Origin: Mesostigma viride
Lineage: Eukaryota > Streptophyta > Mesostigmatophyceae > Mesostigmatales > Mesostigmataceae
Assembly: GCA_009746045.1 (NCBI GenBank)
Contig: RPFO01000213.1
Span: 288,564-352,563 of the forward strand
Length of the DNA: 64,000 bases
Direction of reading: 5' to 3'
The notes under the pieces are model-generated. The model was given only the letters and a program-made list of their open reading frames with translations, made no database searches and had not been told where the DNA came from. Below, in pieces: positions 49,001 to 59,165 of this stretch. How positions within the stretch are numbered: position 1 is the stretch's first letter; each line of letters opens with the position of its first letter. The position numbers were made by a program, and so were the translations under genes.

Positions 49001-50811
49001 GAAGGAAAAAGTACGAGGAGACAAGTGTGCATGACAGGAGTACTGGGAACCCTGTAGGATCCACACGTGGGAAATGATGTCCATGAACGTCCACAACAGC
49101 ATGCATTTCAGCAAAGTGAAATCTGCAACTAGGAAGGTTGCAAAGCATATGCTGATAGAACCCTCCCTGACTGGAAGGAAAAGTAAGGTACCCGAGCTAC
49201 AACAACCAAGCGCATCATCCTGAAACAACCACGTCGCATAGATACGTCAAAGGTAAGAAAATTAATTACCCTTGCCAAACAGGCCGACGCTTGAAGATGG
49301 ACATGATGCACAAAGGAACAAGCCGGTGGAACGCCGGCGACAACCACTAAGAAACAAAAGAGGTAAAGTGTTGATGCACTTCACATGGACGGCCGTGAGG
49401 GCCATATACACAGGAACCAAAAGAAGCAAAAGAGACAAAATACTCATGATGGCACCAGCTATGACTAACTGTTGCAACAACTGTCACTTTAACTAATTGA
49501 TGCCAACAAAGAGACAGCAACAGCCATGAGGGTATCCCTAATTGCGATGTCTAGTAGCAAATAAGACCAACCTAGACAACACAGCTATTACTAGCTGCTG
49601 TCACAGCTGATACAAATATTGCTAGAATATTGCAGTCACTAAAGACTACAAGGGACGATGCTACTAAAGATAGCAATTGTCACTATAGCACCTATAAGGT
49701 GAGCACAGGCAGCCATCCTGGCCCCCGCAAAGGAGGTATGGTACAGGCAGCTACCGGCTACAACCACAGGGACACAGTGTCAACATACTGGCATGACTAG
49801 CAGCATATGGAAACAACCAAACAACAAAAGAAAGAAGAAGGACAGGTGTGACCACCCGTAACAGCGCAGCAGCTAGCCAGACTGGCTACTACCTGCCTGT
49901 CTCCAAGATACTGGCATGACCACCAGCACCTAAAGAAAATAAAACAACCCAATGAAGGAAAAGAACAATTGTGTGACCACCTATAACAGTGCAGCAGCCA
50001 ACCAAAGTAGCTACTACTGCGCGTCACCATTTGCGCATGCAACAGATATGACCACTACAATACGGTTCATAGGAGACGCGAAATGAGTGAGAATGTTACC
50101 CGAGCTGTACCGAGGATTCGCACCGTTGATTCAACAATTGTTGGTTCATTTTGCGCCATTTGGCGAGCATCGACTGGAGCCTGAACCTAGCGGGGGGAAT
50201 CATGCGGGGGAATCTTGCGGGGGAATCTTGCGGGGATTAATTCTGAACCTGACTTTAGCGAAGTCCTACTACATTTTGATTGGTTACACGGTACTACATT
50301 TTCGTCACTGAAAATTTTCTCTAGTTGCGTTTGTGGATCGTGCGTTCCGCTGAAATTTTCGTGTTCAGTGGCCAGATCACAATTTGATCCGGGCGCAAAA
50401 TGATTGGCTTTACGGTACGAACCAAAAACGAAATTTTAGTATCTAAGCTCCGCAGCGCTTGCTGAATTTGCCCCGGAAGCCCGGGGGCACTTTCCCCGCT
50501 GAAAAAGGTGTCCGCGGAAGCGTATTGTAGTGACTACCTGTTGTCACAGCTACGTAGTGCATCCAACAATTGTTGCCCTCCCTGTACCCTCTACACTGAT
50601 GACCCAGGTGAGAGGAGGGTTGGGGCAGAAGGCAAAGGTGGTGGTGAAGGTCATAGAGTGGTACAAGTGGCTCCTAGTGACCCAGGAGTGCCGTGCGCAT
50701 AAGAATTAACGCTTCTGCCTGAACAAGAGTGGCAAGACCTGCCTCCCCCACCCGTACCCACGAATGACCTGTTCAGCGTGCTCCGAAGATTAAGGAGCCA
50801 GCCACAGTGTA
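46079..50811. other. Interior of the LARD-like element, non-coding
   Basis: No gene. Repeated C-run motifs of the type CTCCCCCCCTAAGGGG occur at about 47706, 48000 and 48082, with a related one near 48121. ACCCTCCCTGACTGGAAGGAAAA occurs near 48987 and 49163. Between 46550 and 46590 there are TGTCGCCAAATGTCACCA tandem motifs. Confidence 0.6.
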
Positions 50812-51240
50812 CACTATTGCCGCTAGGGGCTATAGCCTATAAGGGCTGCCACTAAATGAAACACTTGGGCTACAGCCTGGAAGGACTGCAACGCTAAATG
50901 GGCTACAGCCGGGAGAGGCTGCAACGCGAAAATGGGCTACAGCCCGGGGAAGGGCTGCAACGCCAAAATGGGCTACAACCGGGAAGGGCTGCAACGCAAA
51001 AATGGGCTACAGCCTGGAAGGGCTGCAGCACACACACACACAAAGGGGGCTACAGCCTGTAAGGGCTGCAGCACCACAATGGGCTACAGCATGTAAGGGC
51101 TGCAGCACAAAAATGGGCTACAGCATGTAAGGGCTGCAGCACAAAAATGGGCTACAGCCTGGAAGGGCTGCAGCATGACAAAAAGAAAAGGGGGCTACAG
51201 CCTGGAAGGGCTGCAACCCTAAAAGAAACACTACTGGGTA
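50812..51240. repeat. ~34-bp hairpin-forming minisatellite
   Basis: About eleven units of the type AATGGGCTACAGCC-TGGAA-GGGCTGCAGC with short A-rich links. Within each unit GCTACAGCC and GGCTGCAGC are nearly complementary, so every unit could fold into a hairpin. It lies near the 5' end of the minus-strand LTR element. Confidence 0.85.
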
Positions 51241-51646
51241 GGGCTGCATACACTGATAGAAATTCAAGTCTAGGAAAAACTAAAATTTTGACAGCATTGG
51301 CCGAAGGAGCGTTCTATCATAATGAACAATCCTACTCCGGGCGTACCTGTGTCTTCGACTCCACCAGCTGACTGCCGGGTGTCGTGCCCATGGACGCTGC
51401 CGAAGTAAAAGAGGTCGCCGATGATGAGGACATTCCCTCGAACACTCGCCAGCAACCCCGCCCTACTAAAAAGTCGACTAAAATTAAATTCGTGAAAAAA
51501 ATCCGTTCCTGACAGGAACCTGGGTCATGACCTCTAGAGTGTAGGTCACGACATACGCACAATTGCAAGGTGGCCAGTCTGCGATGTGACATTACAGTTG
51601 TTTTAGAAACTTATAAACAGCGCTTATTTACCTCTGCGACTCAGGT

Positions 51647-51663
51647 GGATTCCTCCGAGTCCA
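51647..51663 (-). other. Candidate primer binding site
   Basis: TGGACTCGGAGGAATCC on the minus strand, one base inside the 5' LTR. It begins TGG, as expected for the complement of a tRNA CCA end. I could not match it to a specific tRNA. Confidence 0.5.
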
Positions 51664-51664
51664 G

Positions 51665-52358
51665 TTTTACATCCCGGCTGACTGCCGGCTGCGAAAGATC
51701 TACACCTGATTCATAATAGACCATTATGAACAGTGGTCGCTATATTAATCTACGCAATCCACACCATGACTAGTATGGACGATAACTAATCTAACATAAT
51801 TAACCTGGCGCAGTTGACCCTGGCCGGTTCAAGCCCGAGGTGTTGCAACCTCGTGGGAAGCTGGGCGAAATGCCTCCCGAGGTACATGTAGCATTTACGA
51901 CAGGAATTCAGGACCATGCATTTCCTAAACCCGCGGGCGTGACCCAGCCGGAAAGAGAAAGAGATTAACTCAATTCATTTCATTCATTCCGGGGGTGCCA
52001 ATGGTGAACGTTCCCACACACTAATAACCTTGGCGGCTCACAGCGTTGCCAAGCAGTGCCAAGCAGCACTGCTTGGACGCATGGTCAACCGAGATCTCTA
52101 GGGCGCTACGGTTCACACGAATTGACCGTACGACCCAAAACGAATTATACTAGGTCCACGCACATTGACATGCTGCGCACCTACAGATAAACCAAAGTAC
52201 CGAAAGTACTACAAAACCACTGAATAGCAAGTACAACGCCGTATGAACCGGCTGTACAAATAGTCCTAAATAGTCGAACACTAAGACTTCGCCTATTTCA
52301 CATTGTTGCGCCGAACTGTCCACTAAAGGAACCTAATTAAATAGGCTTGGACGCAACA
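51665..52358 (-). repeat. LARD-like element 5' LTR
   Basis: 694-bp copy of 45369-46062; differences seen include GTGCCAATGG against GTGACAATGG and CTAATAACC against CTATTAACC. Followed by CAAAA (52359-52363). Confidence 0.9.
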
Positions 52359-52363
52359 CAAAA

Positions 52364-52852
52364 CTGAACACAATACATAGTATTGGAGGAAGATCTTTTC
52401 AGCCCCAAGAGTATGATCGCTTTTGAATTACTTATAAAATAATACAACAACGTCCAACAGTATAGACTCTACCGTTGTTAAAAGGAAATGGCCGACGCGA
52501 CCATACAAACGGGAGCCAAACTATGTAGTCCATGGCTGAAGACGACCAACAAGGCAAAGCGACAAAGTGCAAGGCTTAGTAGGCCGGCAATATGGACAGG
52601 ACACAAAATGGCGGCGCGTTTTGCACCAAGGGATAGTCCACGTCATGTACCTAATGCGCGATGGACTTGAACATGCATGCATATGTATATACGCAGCAGG
52701 GCTATTAGGTTCCTCCCGTTAGGCGTTTCCATTGGTCTTATCGTAGTATAGAGCTTTGACATGGCTTTGTATATAGGTTTATAGCTGGGCGTTTGCTTTG
52801 GTTTGAGTGATTTCACTCTGCTGTAAGTAATTATATTTTTAATATACATACG
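52364..52852. other. No recognisable gene
   Basis: Short frames only, no motif. Confidence 0.4.
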
Positions 52853-52984
52853 CAAAATTGGTGCGAGAGGTCCCCAGTTCGATTCCGGTCGGATTCATTT
52901 GCAGATCGCGTTTTTCCGCGTTTTCCGCGGCCCGGCACTGAACGCAAAGGTTTTCACCTTTGCGGAGTGTCTGATCAGAATATA
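52853..52984 (+). repeat. tRNA-3'-half-like repeat, copy 1
   Basis: A 132-bp unit starting GCAAAATTGGTGCGAGAGG and containing AGTTCGATTCC, a good match to the tRNA T-loop / Pol III B box. Repeated at 53249-53385. The acceptor and D arms of a tRNA are not present, so I call it a SINE-like or tRNA-derived fragment and not a tRNA gene. Confidence 0.6.
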
Positions 52985-53248
52985 CGCTTGGCTGATTTCG
53001 ATAGTACCGGCTACGCCCCCTTCTACTCAAAGAAGGTTTCAGCCGTGTTCAGCCCGTCTCACGGTGCGAGACTGAACAAGTCTCGCGTGCAGACACGTGT
53101 GTAGTACTCCTACACACTGATCTCGAGTGATTAATCTAGTACCAAATCCGAAAGGCTTGCATCACTCCCCGGACAGGAGAACTTTTGCGGATGACTGTAG
53201 GTGTAAGTTGGCGATGCCATGGTAACCGGAGACGTCCGTCCTATAGTC

Positions 53249-53385
53249 AGCAAAATTGGTGCGAGAGGTCCCCAGTTCGATTCCGGTCGGATTCATTTGC
53301 AGATCGCGTTTTTCCGCGTTTTCCGCGGCCCGGCACTGAACGCAAAGGTTTTCACCTTTGCGGAGTGTCTGATCAGAATATATAC
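53249..53385 (+). repeat. tRNA-3'-half-like repeat, copy 2
   Basis: Near-identical copy of 52853-52984, 396 bp downstream. It ends just before the leader of a LINE ORF1 fragment. Confidence 0.6.
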
Positions 53386-54345
53386 GCCGCCACGAGCGGA
53401 CATGGCTGAGGGCGGAGCTCAGAACTTTTGCGTCTGAGCCCCAAATTCAGTCATGCAGGCTACTTGCATCAGATGCGTCTTTTCCGACGAATCTGCTGAA
53501 GACGCATCTGCTAGCTAGTATATAATCGGTTACGGCTGTAACGCAGTATTTTGCAAATGCCACCAAAACGCAGCCTTGACAAACAAATTCAGCTGTCGTC
53601 GGCATTCCCGTCGCCAGCAGCACGTGCGACATCAACTCCAGCGGACGCCAACCTTTTCGCGCTGATCGCAGCTCTCCCCCCCGGTCTGCCTCCCTCGACG
53701 CAATGCTCTATACACCATATTTCGTCGCCCATTCACAAGAAAACCCGAACTTCCCATACCTAATGGGATGTCCGCCGCTTAGGCGCCGGCCAACGGGATT
53801 TTTGCATCTTGGAAATCTTTACGCTCACGAAGGAACAATGTGACGATGTTATCAAGTTCCTGGCCCGCCATGACGAACTTTTCCTGCCTACCCCTGGCGA
53901 CAAGGTCGATCACCAAGCCCGACTGGGAATGGCTGCTTCAAGAACCGGAGGCGTACTTGAAGGCAGTCATCATGTGCAGCTACCTGCGCTGCGATGCCCA
54001 GGACATCACCCAGATTGGCTACGCTGGCCTCAGGAGCCTCCTGCATGTCAGAGCGCAGACGGGCAGCCACCGCAGCTGCAGCATCCCCGCAGAGCGGCAC
54101 CTCCCCCATGCAGCACGGACTCCATCCGAGCTGCAGTGGCGGAGCAGCTGGCGCCGATGGCCGAGCAGCTCGCCGCCCTGAACGCGCCTGACGGCCCACT
54201 CAACACTCTCTCGGCCAAGGTCAACAACATTGAAGCTTCAGCCTCAATCGCACTTAAGCTCCAGCCTCAGTTTACTGCTACGCAAGAGCACATTGCCACC
54301 AAAGTTTCCGAGGCCACAGCTGTCAGAAGTTTTACCGTTTTGTGC
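53386..54345 (+). pseudogene. Decayed LINE ORF1, divergent copy
   Basis: A leader with ATGGCTGAGGGCGGAGCTCA (53402, an 11-codon frame) is followed by an ATG at 53557 starting MPPKRSLDKQIQLSSAF. This resembles the MxxKRS..Q.SLAAA start of the other ORF1 copies. Later parts appear in different frames: a segment with WLLQEPEAYLKAVIMCSYLR near 53930-54010 and a coiled-coil-like AAVAEQLAPMAEQLAALN near 54130-54180. Multiple frame breaks; no RNA-binding domain survives. Confidence 0.6.
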
Positions 54346-54359
54346 CACAGGCTCGCATT

Positions 54360-54700
54360 TTTATTACACTAGGAAGAGGGGGTTGAGAAATTTCTCACTT
54401 TTTTCTCAGTTTTTCTCAATTTGAGGGGTTTTCTGAGATTTTTCTCAGCAAATTGAGAATCAGTGAGAAAAATCTCAGTTTTTCTCAGGACGATTGAGAA
54501 GAACTGAAAAAATTCTCAGTTTGGTCTCAGTTTTTGAGAAAATTTTCACGAAACCTGAGAAATGGCCTGAGAAGTGCTGAGAAGAATTGAGAATCATTCT
54601 CAATTTTCTCAAACAAGTCCAATGCCACAACTGAGAAAACCGCAAGAACTGAGAAAGCAGAGCACAAGGACTGAGAACGAGGAGATTCACACACTTGATA
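54360..54700. repeat. CTCAG/TGAGAA-rich degenerate repeat
   Basis: Dense alternation of TTTCTCAG, TTCTCAATTTTC and TGAGAAxxxTGAGAA, giving many short inverted repeats. No coding function is visible. Confidence 0.7.
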
Positions 54701-54799
54701 CAAACGCATCACATTGCAAGCGGTGAGCATGGTAGAGATGGAATGTGAAAAATATAGGGTTATCATACAATATATAGCCAATGTACCATCCAAGCCACG

Positions 54800-55090
54800 A
54801 GCCACGAGGTAGCCATGGCTGACAGCGGAGCTCATAACTTTCACGTTTGGGCACCCAATTCGGCTGTGAATATCACAATCACTTCGTCTTTCTATAAGAC
54901 GCACACGCTGATATACTTTTCCGAAGCTATTGCACAATATATGACGAGCAAACGCTCCTCGACGCAACGCAGCCTGGCGGCTGCGCTAAGCCCTGAAAGT
55001 ACGTCTGCAGCTCCGGCTGCAGCCTCGCCCTCAGGTCCGGAAAGAAGTGGCGACACTAGTCGCGCACTGGTGGTCGCCCAGATCCCTCAT
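54800..55090 (+). pseudogene. LINE ORF1 5' fragment
   Basis: It matches the leader and first ~45 codons of the minus-strand ORF1 at 44724 (MTSKRSSTQRSLAAALSPEST here, ATG at 54941). Homology stops at about 55085, where unrelated sequence follows. The upstream ATGGCTGACAGCGGAGCTCA frame is open into the ORF in this copy because the stop seen in the others is absent. Confidence 0.75.
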
Positions 55091-55139
55091 TTGATGCCCA
55101 GCACGTTGAACGCGTTGTGTCGGCACAGCGAATACAGAC

Positions 55140-55330
55140 CCCCCTGCATTCAAACAAAGGCACACCGATAACCAAGAAAAGCGTATGCAAATGTGTAGCC
55201 TTGTTCCTTGAAATTACGGCTGGCTTACGCAAAGAGCGACTGTAAGATGACCTGTACAGTGGGGCCGGAAACAGCTTGCTTGATCAGGGCGTGTTTTTCG
55301 AGCTTCACTGGCCGGGAGTGTCTAGTGGTG
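55140..55330 (+). repeat. Inverted-repeat arm, left
   Basis: Segments GTGTAGCCTTGT, GAAATTACGGCTGGCT and GTGGGGCCGGAAACAGCTTG recur in reverse complement at about 56095-56260. The arms are diverged, about 0.75 kb apart. Confidence 0.6.
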
Positions 55331-55444
55331 AGAACCATTGCTGCGATCGCTTTCCCGCCATTTACGAGGAAATACCCTCAAATGAAAAACCACTGAAACG
55401 GTCTAGCTAGTCAGTCATTACATTAGCCATATGCCATGCATGTT

Positions 55445-55625
55445 TCCAAGAACTGCACACGGTGCAAATGCAAAAATCCGGAGGACACGACTTCATTCCT
55501 TCATTGTCGTCAGAAAGCAACAAACGTGAAAACGCTAGCTGCCCGAATCTGAGATTCCGCGGAGCACAGAAAGTAAGAAAGCCTAGAAGCTACCAGCAAG
55601 GAATCGAACATAGGACTTCATTGCT
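55445..55625 (-). repeat. B-box-containing dispersed repeat, minus copy
   Basis: Reverse complement of the unit found at 56505-56750 (shared: GTCGTCAGAAAGCAACAAACG, GAGATTCCGCGGA, CAGAAGCTACCAGCAAGG type sequence). It contains the tRNA-like GTTCGATTCC on the minus strand. Confidence 0.6.
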
Positions 55626-55654
55626 TCATATTTGTATGCACAAGAATAAATAAG

Positions 55655-55780
55655 TGACATGCATTAAGGGCCCGCCTGCATAAAGGGCCTGCAGTCTGAT
55701 GCGGGCCCAACGGCAGCACCGCCATAGCAGATAAGGGCCCCCAGTCTGATGCGGGCCCCACAGCACCACCGCCATAGCAG
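55655..55780. repeat. ~55-bp tandem duplication
   Basis: CAGTCTGATGCGGGCCC followed by ACCGCCATAGCAGA occurs twice, with AAGGGCC motifs between. Confidence 0.75.
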
Positions 55781-56094
55781 AGCTCAAAGTGGTCGTGGTG
55801 CGCATGAAACGTATGTATTTGTCGGTAGGTGCCGTTGGGGTCAAATTGGGTGCCGCCAAAATCGGGCCGAACTGAGGCCGTCGATGAGTGCCATCATGCG
55901 GCTTGGGTCATTTCTGTTGGAGAACTTCAGGTAGAACTTAATGCAAACCACTGGTCGCCCGCGTCGGGAACCGGCCCAACGGCTCTTCCGCAACAGAAAA
56001 TTACGCGGCATACTGCAGAAGTCGTCGGATCGTTACATTTCGACGGTCAAGATTTCAAGATGAGGCTTGCGTTCAATTTGCCGCAGTTTGCCGC
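55781..56094. other. No recognisable gene
   Basis: Central part between the two inverted arms. No motif is recognised in the short frames. Confidence 0.4.
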
Positions 56095-56260
56095 CCAGAG
56101 AATGTAGTCGTTGGACTCGTTCCCCACGAGAAACACAATCAAGCAAGCTGTTTCCGGCCCCACCGTCTAGGTCATCTCGTCGCTCTACACGTCAGCCAGC
56201 CATAATTTCAATGCACAAGGCTACACATTTCCATCTCCATTCATATTCATAATCCTGCAC
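56095..56260 (-). repeat. Inverted-repeat arm, right
   Basis: Reverse-complement partner of 55140-55330. Confidence 0.6.
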
Positions 56261-56504
56261 GACTCGAAAACGCGGACAAGATAACGGCAGGCTCGAGCTA
56301 CCATGGTCCGGATTCTCCCGATTTCTGGCCTGCGCTGGTTGTCTCCTTGATATTGGCGACTCCCTCCGGTAAGAGGTTTTTCGCAGTTTGGCTGTTTCGA
56401 AACGTTAATTAAGTGAGATGCCTTCGGATCTGGAGACTCACACAGCTGCGAAATCATGCCAAAGGTCCTATGTTCGATCCCTTGCTGGTAGCTTCTGAGC
56501 TTTC

Positions 56505-56750
56505 TTATTTTCTGTGTTCCGCGGAATCTCAGATTTGGGCCGCTATCGTTTTCACGTTTATTGCTTTCTGATCCGACGACAATGTCGTGGCTTGCTCGTG
56601 TGACATCTGGTGCATGGTGTGATTCATGTGTATGGGTTGCTCTGCCATAAGAGTGAGTGTTGGGTCATGAATCGTGTTCTACACATTCGCTGCATGAAAT
56701 GATGCCTAAGGTCCTATGTTCGATCCCTTGCTGGTAGCTTCTGAGCTTTC
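56505..56750 (+). repeat. ~250-bp B-box tandem repeat, unit 1
   Basis: Runs from TTATTTTCTGTGTTCCGCGG to GGTAGCTTCTGAGCTTTC and contains GTTCGATCCC, a Pol III B-box-like element, near its end. The tail of a preceding unit is visible at 56460-56504. Units 2 and 3 are at 58714-58967 and 58968 to about 59165. SDR-D sits exactly between units 1 and 2. Confidence 0.8.
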
Positions 56751-57167
56751 GGGGTTCTTTGAACGGAGTTTCTTCTATACGTGAATGCGGGAACAAGAGG
56801 CCGCTGGATGAGCGGCTTATAGGTCGTAGTGTTTACTCGTAGCTGTTTGGCTAGAGCTTTTGTGATTAGTAGATGCAATATAGTGCATGGTTGAAAAATG
56901 AATTAAATAAAATGTGCGTTCCGCGCTTGGGTTGATTATACCCGGGCGGAACGGGGCGTGAGGTGCAGTGCCCCTGAAAAGAACAACCTACGCATTATTT
57001 AATACTAGCCGTGCAGATTCGGGATATTCTACCCCCGGTCTGTACGGTTAGCGTCTTACTAGCATCCACTAAACATAAGGGTTTAATGACGTCAGTTAGC
57101 TAGGGATAAGGGAGGTTTTGCGACTAAAAGCCGCTCTGGCTGGTTTTGTCGGCCTCTTTCTTTGCTC
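56751..57167 (+). repeat. SDR-D A1 repeat
   Basis: 417-bp direct copy of 58134-58550; also matches 9483-9898 and 8101-8516 in reverse complement. Confidence 0.9.
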
Positions 57168-58003
57168 GTTGTCGTTGCGGCGGCAGCCGCAGCTATGGGT
57201 GCTGCGGAGCAAAATCCCAAAAGCACTGGTTGCACTGGCCACTTGGCCAGTGGTGAGACTTCCAGTTGTTAACCGGCCAGGCGTAGTTCCTCGCTCGGTT
57301 AACTAAAAGAAAAGAAAATGATTACCTCCGGTCCGCACCTTTTCCCCAGCTTGGGGTCTTTGGTGGGCCGGATGCCGTGACAGGTGCTCAACTGTCGCTT
57401 GGTCGGCCCAGTGCGCGAGCTGGTGCTCCGTACCTGGGGATGCTTGCACCCCGGGTTGGAGCCGGATGGCTGGCACTGGCGACCCGTGTCTCGGTCCGCG
57501 GCCTGCGGCTTTTTCTTCGGAAATTGCTGCTGGCCAGCAAACTTTGCAATTGCCTTCCGCCGAGGGGGGGGTGGTTGGGGCTGGGGACGGCGATGGGAAA
57601 AGCGCCTAAGCTAGAAATTTTTTCCCCACGCATAGAAACCTCGGGGGGAATGCGGTCTTGGCTGAACGGACTCTCGTTCAGCCAGGTGCCTGGGGCTGTG
57701 GCCTCGGGCATCCGGGCTGGCGGGGCCTGGGCTAGGTCCACGTTTTTTCTCGAAGCACCCCGGGTCTATGGGGAGACGGCCATAGCGGTACCGACTCGGG
57801 GCCCCGAGAGGGGTCATGATAGGCTGGCCGTGCGCAATCGCAGTGCAAATGCGCTGGGCCTTTTTGGGCCTGGCCATGCATCCACAGCCGCCGGGCACAC
57901 GCCTCCCGATGTGGGGGGGCTCCCGTTTTGCGGCAGGGCGGTCACTTGTGACAACGAGCAAGGTGGAGTGCGGCTTCAAGGGAAAGCCAGGGCGGGGGTG
58001 ATT

Positions 58004-58133
58004 GGGCAACGTACTTCATGAAGGGCCTTGAACGGCGTGCCTCCGGGCATGTCAATTAGTGTCACATGTATGCTTCCACTTATTGTTTTAATGAAGATGC
58101 TGGTTTTTGTGGGAGCTACGTGGGACATGAATC
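58004..58133 (+). repeat. SDR-D B1 repeat
   Basis: 130 bp from GGGCAACGTACTTCATG to GGGACATGAATC, copied at 58584-58713. Confidence 0.9.
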
Positions 58134-58713
58134 GGGGTTCTTTGAACGGAGTTTCTTCTATACGTGAATGCGGGAACAAGAGGCCGCTGGATGAGCGGCT
58201 TATAGGTCGTAGTGTTTACTCGTAGCTGTTTGGCTAGAGCTTTTGTGATTAGTAGATGCAATATAGTGCATGGTTGAAAAATGAATTAAATAAAATGTGC
58301 GTTCCGCGCTTGGGTTGATTATACCCGGGCGGAACGGGGCGTGAGGTGCAGTGCCCCTGAAAAGAACAACCTACGCATTATTTAATACTAGCCGTGCAGA
58401 TTCGGGATATTCTACCCCCGGTCTGTACGGTTAGCGTCTTACTAGCATCCACTAAACATAAGGGTTTAATGACGTCAGTTAGCTAGGGATAAGGGAGGTT
58501 TTGCGACTAAAAGCCGCTCTGGCTGGTTTTGTCGGCCTCTTTCTTTGCTCCCCACCCACCCACCCGTGTCTTGGTTGCCTCTAGGGCAACGTACTTCATG
58601 AAGGGCCTTGAACGGCGTGCCTCCGGGCATGTCAATTAGTGTCACATGTATGCTTCCACTTATTGTTTTAATGAAGATGCTGGTTTTTGTGGGAGCTACG
58701 TGGGACATGAATC

Positions 58714-59165
58714 TTATTTTCTGTGTTCCGCGGAATCTCAGATTTGGGCCGCTTTCATTTTCACGTTTATTGCTTTCTGATCCGACGACAATGTTGTGGC
58801 TTGCTCGTGTGACATCTGGTGCATGGTGTGATTCATGTGTATGGGCTGCTTTGCCATAAGAGTGAGTGTTGGGTCCTAACTAAATCGTGTTCTACATGCA
58901 CATTTGCTGCATGAAATCATGCCTAAGGTCCTATGTTCGATCCCTTGCTGGTAGCTTCTGAGCCTTCTTATTTTCTGTGTTCCGCGGAATCTCAGATTCG
59001 GGCCGCTATCGTTTTCATGTTTGTTGCTTTATGATCCGACGACAATGTTGTGGCTTGCTCGTGTGACATCTGGTGCATGGTGTGATTCATGTGTATGGGC
59101 TGCTTTGCCATAAAAGTGAGTATTGGGCCATAAATCGTGTTCAACACATTTGCTGCATGGACCGT
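58714..59165 (+). repeat. ~250-bp B-box tandem repeat, units 2 and 3
   Basis: Unit 2 is 58714-58967. Unit 3 begins at 58968 and breaks off near TTTGCTGCATGGACC. Divergence between units is a few percent by eye. Confidence 0.8.

Larger units (their letters stand above)
45369..52358 (-). mobile_element. Non-coding LTR retrotransposon (LARD-like), minus strand
   Basis: 6,990 bp with two 694-bp LTRs that differ at only about two positions, flanked by the 5-bp duplication CAAAA. Orientation is set by a 16-base polypurine tract on the minus strand directly against the left LTR (46078-46063) and by a candidate primer binding site starting TGG on the minus strand one base inside the right LTR (51663-51647). 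The 5.6-kb interior has no frame longer than 166 aa and no gag or pol motif, so the element is non-autonomous, like large retrotransposon derivatives. A Gln/Leu-rich fragment at 47219-46719 may be a decayed coiled-coil protein. Confidence 0.85.
56751..58713 (+). mobile_element. SDR-D: complete split-direct-repeat (DIRS-like) element
   Basis: 1,963 bp in the order A1 (56751-57167, 417 bp), internal (57168-58003), B1 (58004-58133, 130 bp), A2 (58134-58550, 417 bp), spacer (58551-58583, four CCCA units then GTGTCTTGG...), B2 (58584-58713, 130 bp). The insertion splits a tandem repeat array, so neighbouring unit junctions (56497-56512 and 58960-58975) give the uninterrupted target GAGC(T/C)TTC-TTATTTTC. 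No duplicated target is seen beyond a possible TC. This fits tyrosine-recombinase integration between a TC in the circle junction (GAATC-GGGG) and a TC in the target. The internal 214-codon frame has no recognisable motif. Confidence 0.8.

Noticed and set aside
50812-51240. CRISPR-like array of regularly spaced repeats
   Set aside because: There are no unique spacers; the whole unit repeats with small variation, and the context is a eukaryotic LTR element.
57377-58021. 214-codon frame inside SDR-D (and its mirror at 8641-9045) as a transposition protein
   Set aside because: No reverse transcriptase, RNase H or tyrosine recombinase motif. Several overlapping frames on both strands are equally open because of GC richness.
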